Made by a program: the position numbers and the translations under genes. The notes under the pieces are model-generated. The model was not told the DNA's origin. It did not search any database and was given only the letters and a program-made list of their open reading frames with translations. A stretch of 12,066 nucleotides of DNA, taken from positions 1 to 12,066 of the forward strand of contig CAZOIM010000122.1 in assembly GCA_964579855.1 (NCBI GenBank). The letters run 5' to 3'. Of the stretch, positions 6,550 through 12,066 are shown piece after piece (position 1 is the first letter of the stretch; every line of letters starts with the position of its first letter). The stretch is from JADGQA01 sp964579855 (GTDB taxonomy: Bacteria > Bacteroidota > Ignavibacteria > UBA10030).

Positions 6550-9500
6550 TTACTTGATCAAGAGCATCTTTTTCAACAGCTGCTTTCCGCCCGCCTGCAG
6601 CACAGCAATATAGACACCCGAAGAATACCGGGAGGCATCGAACATCGCCTGCTGATATACTCCGGCCCTCCTGGTTTCATCGAGCAGTGTCGCAACCTCC
6701 CGACCCAGAATGTCATAGATTTTCAAGGCAACGTGTCCGTCGTTTTCGAGCGTAAACTCAATCGTGGTCGACGGATTGAACGGGTTGGGGTAGTTCTGCC
6801 CGAGTGAGAAGACCCTCGGCGCAGATCCGACATTGACCTGCACCACCTGCGAGTATTTGAAAGCACCATTGCGATCCGTTTGTTTGAGGCGATAGGAGTA
6901 CAAACCCGGTGCGAGTCCACGATCGATGAACGAGTAATGTTGCGGATGCGTACTCGTCCNNNNNNNNNNNNNNNNNNNNNNNNNNNNNNNNNNNNNNNNN
7001 NNNNNNNNNNNNNNNNNNNNNNNNNNNNNNNNNNNNNNNNNNNNNNNNNNNNNNNNNNNCCCGGTGCGAGTCCACGATCGATGAACGAGTAATGTTGCGG
7101 ATGCGTACTCGTCCCGGCGCCTTTCTGAAATCCCGCTCTTGCCCAATCCGCATTTGGCATTCCAAAATTCGCAATCGCTTTTCGTTCCACTTCCCATCCC
7201 TCGTTGTCCACTTCTGTGCTTGTTTGCCACTTCAGATTGGCGCTTAATCGACTGGAGGTAGCCGTGAACGAAGCCATTTCAACCGGAAGGGTAACATCAG
7301 AAGCCGCACCAATGGCATACTGACCGAACGTTGCAACACCCGTCTGCGTGAAGCTGTGATTGGATATGTTCTGGTTGAAGTTGGCGGTGACGTCGACCCA
7401 AGGGCTGTCTGCCGCTTTGCGCTGAATGATCTTCAGTGTTCCTTCGTTTGAGGGATTACCCATGGCGCTGTAATTCAAGGTAATATTAGCGGTGTCGGTC
7501 CCGACTTTGAAAATACCCCACACCACAGGCCACCGCTGTGTAATGCCGTTGGGAAACGTTTCGCTTGTAACCACACTATCGTTCGGCAAACCAAAGCTAT
7601 ACAGTTCGAGTAGATTTAGACTATCTACGTTGGAAGTGATCGTTGCAGCAATCGTGCTTCCGGATTGACCCGCGCTATCGGGAGCCGATGAAGCATTGTA
7701 GGCACCGTACTTTCCCACCGGAACTTCGGAAGTTGTCCACGTCGGACCGTTTGTGAGCGTGCCGTGGTTTCCACCGATGGAATCGGCAGCAGTTGTTCCC
7801 GACCCCTCATTGAATTGCCAATAGGAAATCAACCCGCTCTCGTTTCCCGTAAGTGTATGATTCAAGTCTGCCTGGATCTGTTGCTCTGTCCGTGCGACAC
7901 CCCAAACCCGTACTTCATCTATTACTCCTTTGAAGAAATTGCAGTTGCAGTTACCTGGTGCCTGTTCGCCGATGGCGAATGTCCCTGTATTGGTCGTTAA
8001 AGGACCTGATGCCGTTGACTGACTGAGAAGATGGCCATTGAGATAAAACTTGATCCCGTTCGAACCTGTCTGGAATACGAGTGCAACGTGCGACCACGTG
8101 TTGAGAGGAACGGTTCCCGCGCTGTAGTACCACGTGCCGTTGGTATAGAGTCCGAGGCCCGGCTGGCCGTTCGGTTTGACTTCAAAGAGGTAGTTGTAGG
8201 CCCCTTTATCAATGATCGCCATATTCGCGGATCCTGTCGGATAAACCCACGCTTCCAACGTGAGGTTATTCGTTAGTTGAAGGGAAGAATTGTCGGGCAC
8301 GGAAATGTACTGGCTGGAACCCGAATTAAAGGTCAAGGCAGAGCCGGGCACCGTCGACAAGGCCGGGTAAGCCCGGGTGGTAAAGCTTATTTCATCTCCG
8401 CGAACATAACCCAGATTACTCGTTGCGGCGACGCGAACGTAGTACGTTGTCGCCGGCGACAAACCGATCAGGGTTGTGGAAACGTTGATGGAATCCCACG
8501 GCACCAGAGGACTTTGCGATGCGGCAATACTGTCCGTGTATGATCCGGAAACCGTCCCATACAGAAATCTCACCACGGTCGAGTCGCTGTTCGAATTCAC
8601 CGCACCGTTTGCCACCGCTGATGTGATCGTTACGGTGGAAGCAGATTGCGTCACCGCCGTCGGCGATGATGATGACGATGAAGATACTTCTGTAATGCCC
8701 CTCAGATACGGATACCCGTTGTTGATGGCGCTGTGCATCGCCCAGGTGCTGCCAAAATCCCAACCAGCGCTGGAGAATGTGGTGTATGTCTTCATGGCGG
8801 ATGTGGTTTCACCCGTCCCCTCCGCACTGCTCGATTGGCCGGATGTTTGGGTGTCCCAAAAACAATTGTTCGCAGAACCATTGGTCAAACCGACCAGCCC
8901 GCCCAGATAAAAATATCCTCCCACGCTTCCCGCGCTGTAGCAATTGGTCACCGTTGCGTTGTACGTTTCAGCGATCAATCCACCGTTCTTTTGAGAACTG
9001 CCGACGTTTGCAAGGCTGTAACAATTGCTCATCGTCGTCCCGCCGTCCGTGAGATATCCTGCAATACCACCGGCCCAGTATGAATTCGCGATGACGGTCC
9101 CGGTGGTAAAGCATTTGCTGACGACCGTGGCGCCATAGGCAAATCCCACGATGCCGCCGACGTATTGATTGGCAACGATACTTTCGTTGACAAGACCCAA
9201 ATTCTTTATGGTTGCACCGTTCGTCTCTCCAAACATCCCGATCGAAAGGCTGCCGCCGAGAGAAATGGTGAGCCCGGCAATGGTGTGACCGTTTCCGTCG
9301 TACGTCCCGGTGAACTTCGTCGAGCCATGAATGCCGATGGGAGAAAACCCCGACGCCGAATTCCAGAGAGAAGTCGAGGAAGCATCAACGTTTGTGGTTT
9401 GTTTGAAGTATTTGTTCCAGGCAGAGCTGTTGGAACTCTTTTGCAGCCAGGCAAGATTGTTGAGCGATGCGATCAGGTATGGATCGCCCGACGTGCCGCT

Positions 9501-10805
9501 CCCTGAAGGAGCGGTGGTCGTGACCATCGGATATCCGCCTGAGGTTTGCCACTTCAGGAACGGGAAACCGTTGTTGATACTAGTCCCGATGTACCACGCA
9601 GTAGAATCCCAGCCCGCGTTGCCGAACGTCAGAGGGTCCTTCATTGAGACGGAATTTGCCCCAGTCGCGCCTGTTGCTGTTCCGATACCGACACCCGTTG
9701 ATCCAGCTGAGTCGGTGTTCCAAAAACAGTTGCTCAGTGTTGCGCTATTGGCCCCAGCGAATCCGCCCACGGTACTGCTCCCGCTCACGCTTCCGGTACC
9801 ATAACAGTTCACGATCTTCGGATTGTTTGATCCGCCGACATTGTAACCGACAAAGCCTCCGATCCATGTGCCGCTCGCAACGACCTGGGCCGTGCTGTAA
9901 CAATTGCTGATCGTCGATGTATCGCTGTTGTAACCCGCAAAGCCTCCGTTATAACTCCCACAGAGAATCGTTGCCGCACTGTAGCATCTGCTGAAGACGC
10001 CTCCCTGGTTGTAGCCGACGATCCCGCCGACATAGTTGTTACTTCTGATAACGGCAGAGGAGTAGCAATTGGTGATGGTTGTATAATCGGTCTCGCCGAT
10101 AAGTCCGCCGACGCGAGCCCACGTTTCGATGGTATCGATCACCATGCCTGTTGTCGAACAATTGCTGATGGTCGACGAGTTGATGATTCCGACGAGCCCG
10201 CCGACCATGCCCGAGGTTCCCCCGGTGACGGTTGCCGCGCTGCTGCAGTTGCTGATCGTCGACGAGCCGCCGCTCCCGCCGACGAGTCCACCGATTTCGT
10301 ATTGAGTAGTGCTCACAGTCCCGCTGGAAAAGCAACTGTCGATTGTTGAACCATAATTGCTACCGACAAGTGCGCCGATAAAGTGGTTGCCGGTGACGTT
10401 CACATTTACGAGCCGGACATTCCTGATCGTCGCGTTTACCGTTGACCCGAAGAAACCAACCCAGTCCGTGCTGCCCCGGTTGATGAATAATCCGGTGATG
10501 CTGTGCCCGCCGCCGTTATAGGTTCCCGTAAAATTCGTCGGTGGAACGCCGATCGGCAAGAATCCGCTGCCGGAACTCCAGGTCGAGTCAGAGGATGCAT
10601 CGATGTCCGAGGTTTGCAGAAAGTACGAACCCCAGGAGCCTGAGTTTTGGGTTATCCAGTATAGGTTTGGCAGCGAATCAACCTGGTATGGGCTTCCGAA
10701 TGTTCCGCTGCCGGATGGGGCTGTAGCAGTCTGTCCATATGCGCTTGTCGTGATAACGAGAACGAACAAGAGCGTCAGGCCAATTGCGTGGTTGTTTGTT
10801 TTCAT
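6550..10805 (-). CDS. Large T9SS-exported GLUG/FN3/LamG surface protein, split by an assembly gap (1366 aa after collapse)
   Basis: Probable surface adhesin or carbohydrate/matrix-binding protein. Approximate residues: signal peptide 1-24, with Gln25 after the cut; opening module PSGSGTFGSPY at about 29; 8 GLUG repeats at 138-348; a closing cap; a second PSGSGTSGDPY module at about 432; 4 GLUG repeats at 550-640; a second cap (FWDTQTSGQSS, NNGYP); a Ser-rich linker; one FN3-like domain at 715-812; a LamG/concanavalin-A-like domain at about 825-1000 (LTLEAWVYP, WSHVALVF, IKFYLNG, DEVRVWGVARTEQQI); a beta-rich segment to about 1165; the shared stalk domain; and the T9SS sorting domain. A 100-N run and a 55-bp duplication interrupt the gene at 6905-7114 and put the two halves in different frames. 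Removing 155 bp rejoins them exactly. In-frame ATGs at 10814 and 10898 exist; 10805 is preferred for its AAGGA site and for the 24-residue signal peptide shared with paralogues. It starts 25 bp after the response regulator. Confidence 0.88.
6905..6959. repeat. 55-bp direct duplication, left copy, at the edge of the N gap
   Basis: These 55 bases abut the N run and are identical to 7060-7114 on its other side. Both encode the same piece of the stalk domain (TSTHPQHYSF...DRGLAP). This looks like two contigs that overlap by one k-mer, not like a biological duplication. Confidence 0.9.
6960..7059. other. Assembly gap, exactly 100 N
   Basis: A run of exactly 100 N, a common placeholder for a scaffold gap of unknown size. 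It is flanked by identical 55-bp sequences, so the true gap is probably absent or negative (an overlap). Confidence 0.95.
7060..7114. repeat. 55-bp direct duplication, right copy, at the edge of the N gap
   Basis: Identical to 6905-6959. Collapsing this copy together with the N run removes 155 bp (2 mod 3) and brings the two reading frames of the GLUG/LamG gene together. Confidence 0.9.
7144..7178. repeat. Degenerate heptamer array inside the stalk of the GLUG/LamG protein
   Basis: Five 7-bp units on the plus strand: CAATCCG, CATTTGG, CATTCCA, AAATTCG, CAATCGC. They encode IANFGMPNADW between WEVER and RAGF. This array and the one at 650-684 match closely unit by unit. Confidence 0.6.
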
Positions 10806-10813
10806 ACGCTTCA

Positions 10814-10818
10814 TCCTT
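10814..10818 (-). promoter_or_regulatory. Ribosome binding site supporting the 10805 start of the GLUG/LamG gene
   Basis: AAGGA on the minus strand with an 8-base spacer before the ATG at 10805. The in-frame ATG at 10814 overlaps its last base. A weaker GGGG element lies five bases before 10814, so that alternative start is not excluded. Confidence 0.5.
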
Positions 10819-10830
10819 TCCCCAAGTTGG

Positions 10831-11178
10831 TTATGAGAGTCTTTCAAGTTGGTGTCGAATCGCCGGTAAATTGTCTTTGAGGAAGTACTCGTCAGCACCC
10901 GCCGCTCTGGCTTCCTCGCGGAATTCCTGGTCGCTGTAATTCGTCACGATTGCGACGCGGGCATCCGGGTGAGCTGCTTTCAGGTTCCGGGTGGCCTGGA
11001 TGCCGTCGGTCAGCGACATCTTCACATCCATCAGCACCCAGTCCGGAAGAAATGAGTTGTAGACGGAAACGACCGATGCGCCGTCACTGCACTCGGCGGT
11101 TTCGTCTTCTGGTGTAGTAACGATGCTTCTGATTGTTTGCCGCATCACCGGGCTGTCGTCGACAATAAGGATTTTCAT
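10831..11178 (-). CDS. Single-domain response regulator (CheY-like receiver, 115 aa)
   Basis: A stand-alone receiver domain starting MKILIVDDSPVMRQTI. The acidic pair is Asp7-Asp8, the phosphoacceptor Asp51 (in VLMDVKM), the switch Thr79 (IVTNYS) and the conserved Lys101 (YFLKDN), so phosphorylation by a histidine kinase looks possible. At 115 residues there is no room for a DNA-binding or enzymatic output domain, so any effect must come through partner proteins. The usual MPGMDG loop reads MSLTDG, lacking the proline after Met. No kinase gene is in the window. The start has no Shine-Dalgarno (upstream is T-rich), unlike the other genes here; it is chosen because it gives the canonical receiver N-terminus. 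It lies 25 bp before the GLUG/LamG gene, downstream of a predicted promoter, and probably leads the operon. Confidence 0.95.
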   Translation of the reverse strand: MKILIVDDSPVMRQTIRSIVTTPEDETAECSDGASVVSVYNSFLPDWVLMDVKMSLTDGIQATRNLKAAHPDARVAIVTNYSDQEFREEARAAGADEYFLKDNLPAIRHQLERLS

Positions 11179-11188
11179 GCAAAAAATG

Positions 11189-11216
11189 GAAAATGGAATA
11201 ATGGAAGATCGAAATT
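11189..11216. repeat. AT-rich heptamer-like repeat in the regulator leader
   Basis: Plus-strand units GAAAATG, GAATAAT, GGAAGAT and CGAAATT have approximate period 7. They cover the predicted leader of the regulator and reach into the -10 element. The units are degenerate and AT-rich, so the assignment is weak. Confidence 0.35.
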
Positions 11217-11242
11217 GTATCTGTCCTACCGTGCAATGTAAA
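11214..11242 (-). promoter_or_regulatory. Predicted sigma70-type promoter of the regulator/surface-protein operon
   Basis: Minus strand: -35 TTTACA (11242-11237), a 17-base spacer, and -10 TACAAT (11219-11214). Each hexamer differs from consensus at one base and the spacer is ideal. The start of transcription would fall near 11207, giving a leader of about 29 bases before the regulator ATG. Bacteroidota housekeeping promoters often use a different -33/-7 pattern, so this needs testing. Confidence 0.55.
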
Positions 11243-11286
11243 GCAAGGAAGACGGCAGAAACAGGAGGGGAAACTCACTTTCGGAG

Positions 11287-11302
11287 AGAGTACAAGTACT
11301 CT
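11287..11302. promoter_or_regulatory. 16-bp perfect inverted repeat upstream of the promoter (possible operator)
   Basis: AGAGTAC-AA-GTACTCT: 7-bp arms with a 2-base centre. Its centre lies about 87 bases upstream of the predicted transcription start, a position typical for an activator-binding site. No regulator can be assigned. Confidence 0.45.
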
Positions 11303-11306
11303 ACTA

Positions 11307-11334
11307 GATTGCGGATTGTCGATTGGGAATTAGA
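11307..11334. repeat. Intergenic heptamer array
   Basis: Plus-strand units GATTGCG, GATTGTC, GATTGGG and AATTAGA have period 7. They have the same style as the units in the coding arrays (compare GATTGCC and GATTTCC at 4761-4774). The array lies between the inverted repeat and the upstream gene, outside any coding region. Confidence 0.6.
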
Positions 11335-11381
11335 AAGAAGAAACAAACATGAAAGGGAGTAAGAGGAGAAATCCGGCCTTA

Positions 11382-11425
11382 TCAGAGGTCAAGAGTCCTT
11401 AAGAAAGGATGCTTTTGACCTCTGA
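11382..11425 (-). terminator. Terminator-like hairpin after the rightmost gene
   Basis: Inverted repeat with an 11-bp outer stem (TCAGAGGTCAA / TTGACCTCTGA), a small internal loop, a 5-bp inner stem (TCCTT/AAGGA) and an AAGA loop. It begins 30 bases after the stop codon at 11456. There is no T-tract on either side, so it may be an atypical terminator, an RNA 3'-end stabiliser or another structured element. Confidence 0.45.
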
Positions 11426-11455
11426 CGGCACATTGCCACCAATTATCGCTAATCT

Positions 11456-12066
11456 CTATTTAATGAGCGACATCTTTCGCACCAGCTGTTTTCCGCCGGA
11501 TTGGAGACGAAAGAAGTATAACCCCGAAGAAAGTCTGGAGGCATCGAATACCACTTGTTGAATCTCGCCGGCCTTCCGGCTTTCGTCGAGTAGCATTGCC
11601 ACTTCACGCCCAAGGATGTCGTAGACAACAATGGTCGCGCGCCCGTCCTCTGGAAGCGTAAACTCAATCGTTGTCGTGGGATTGAAGGGGTTCGGATAAT
11701 TCTGGTTGAGGCCAAAGACCTTTGGGACTGCGCCAATGTCCACCCTCACTTCCTTCGAATACTCGAATGTACCCGTTCGGTCGACTTGCTTGAGTCGGTA
11801 GGCATAGTTGCCATTGGATATTTCGTGGTCCACGAAAGAATACTGCTTCGGCACTGTAGCTGTACCTGCTCCGGCAACAAACCCCGCCTTCACCCATTCT
11901 GAATTTGCCAATCCGAAATTTGCAGTCGCCTTTCGTTCCACTTCCCATCCGCTGTTGTCCACCTCTGTCGCCGTTTGCCATTTCAACACTGCGCCGAGAC
12001 GATCGGATTTTCCCGTGAAGGAACTGAGTTGAACAGGAAGGGGCGCAGGCGTCGTAAAGGTGGAAT
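11456..12066 (-). CDS. T9SS cargo protein, C-terminal fragment (runs off right edge)
   Basis: The last 202 residues of a larger secreted protein; the N-terminus is outside the window. It enters with a Thr/Pro-rich linker (STFTTPAPLPVQLSSF), then the shared stalk domain (LKWQTATEVDNSGWEVER ... YSFVDHEISNGNYAYRL), then the T9SS sorting domain (NQNYPNPFNPTTTIEF, YDILGREVAMLLDESRKAGE, SSGLYFFRL) and ends VRKMSLIK. The reading frame is open through the window edge, so the ATG/GTG codons inside the stalk are not starts. It is the most divergent of the four stalk/sorting copies here. A hairpin and a promoter separate it from the regulator, so it is probably the last gene of a different transcript. 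What its N-terminal part binds or does cannot be said. Confidence 0.92.
   Translation of the reverse strand, partial: STFTTPAPLPVQLSSFTGKSDRLGAVLKWQTATEVDNSGWEVERKATANFGLANSEWVKAGFVAGAGTATVPKQYSFVDHEISNGNYAYRLKQVDRTGTFEYSKEVRVDIGAVPKVFGLNQNYPNPFNPTTTIEFTLPEDGRATIVVYDILGREVAMLLDESRKAGEIQQVVFDASRLSSGLYFFRLQSGGKQLVRKMSLIK
11895..11929. repeat. Degenerate heptamer array inside the stalk of the rightmost protein
   Basis: Five 7-bp units on the plus strand: CATTCTG, AATTTGC, CAATCCG, AAATTTG, CAGTCGC. They encode TANFGLANSEW between WEVER and VKAGF. Unit order differs from the arrays at 650-684 and 7144-7178, although the domain around it is homologous. Confidence 0.6.

Noticed and set aside
6723..7059. 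Different C-terminus for the GLUG/LamG protein (GRVRIRN... reading frame after the N run)
   Set aside because: This frame arises only by translating through the 100-N placeholder. It has no resemblance to the paralogous stalk or sorting domains, whereas the collapsed frame matches them throughout.
6905..7114. A true tandem duplication within the stalk domain
   Set aside because: Exact 55-bp identity abutting exactly 100 N is the mark of a scaffold join, and the frame is restored by collapse. It remains testable with reads.
10806..10898. N-terminal extension of the GLUG/LamG gene to the ATG at 10898
   Set aside because: It would overlap the response regulator by 68 bp and put about 30 polar residues before the signal peptide. 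The start at 10805 (or 10814) has a binding site and a proper signal peptide.
11179..11455. Small genes or RNA genes in the intergenic region
   Set aside because: No open frame with a credible start and binding site, and no tRNA-like fold, was seen. The contents are the promoter, inverted repeat, heptamer arrays and hairpin already listed.

Overview
The window reads as a fragment of a Bacteroidota/Chlorobiota-type genome, most like Ignavibacteria-grade lineages. Four large secreted proteins are encoded, and every one whose C-terminus lies in the window ends in the same type IX secretion (T9SS) sorting domain (NYPNPFNPxTxIEF ... YDIxGREVAxLxDExRKxGE ... SSGxYxxxLxxGGKQLxxKM). The three GLUG-family proteins also place Gln right after the predicted signal-peptide cleavage site, a Bacteroidota habit. 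Base composition looks moderate, in the low to mid 50s % GC by eye. No RNA gene, insertion sequence, integrase, phage gene or CRISPR array was seen.

All genes are on the minus strand, so transcription runs from high to low coordinates. From the right edge: (1) the C-terminal end of a T9SS cargo protein (12066-11456); (2) a 277-bp gap holding a terminator-like hairpin, a perfect inverted repeat, a short-period repeat and a good sigma70-type promoter; (3) a single-domain response regulator (11178-10831); (4) a 1366-residue GLUG/FN3/LamG surface protein (10805-6550), interrupted in this assembly by a 100-N gap; (5) a 725-residue delta-60-repeat beta-propeller protein (6492-4315); (6) a 1354-residue GLUG/FN3 surface protein (4275-211); (7) the start of another GLUG-type secreted protein running off the left edge (137-1). 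Spacers from the regulator onward are 25, 57, 39 and 73 bp, with no convincing terminator in any of them. Genes 3-7 therefore look like one operon led by the regulator.

The proteins are built from shuffled parts: a PSGSGTxGDPY opening module followed by GLUG repeats and a closing cap, FN3-like domains, one LamG lectin-like domain, one delta-60 propeller, and a shared C-terminal stalk plus sorting domain. The likely biology is export across the outer membrane and display as adhesins or matrix/binding proteins. The role of the regulator is inferred from position only.

Three observations stand out. First, degenerate period-7 DNA repeats (about 35 bp, five units) sit at the same point of the shared stalk domain in all four genes, and related heptamers occur between genes. 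Second, the N gap is flanked by an exact 55-bp duplication; collapsing it restores the reading frame exactly, so the gap is probably a scaffolding artefact. Third, the delta-60 protein carries exactly seven copies of each repeat half in circularly permuted order, suggesting a closed seven-bladed propeller.
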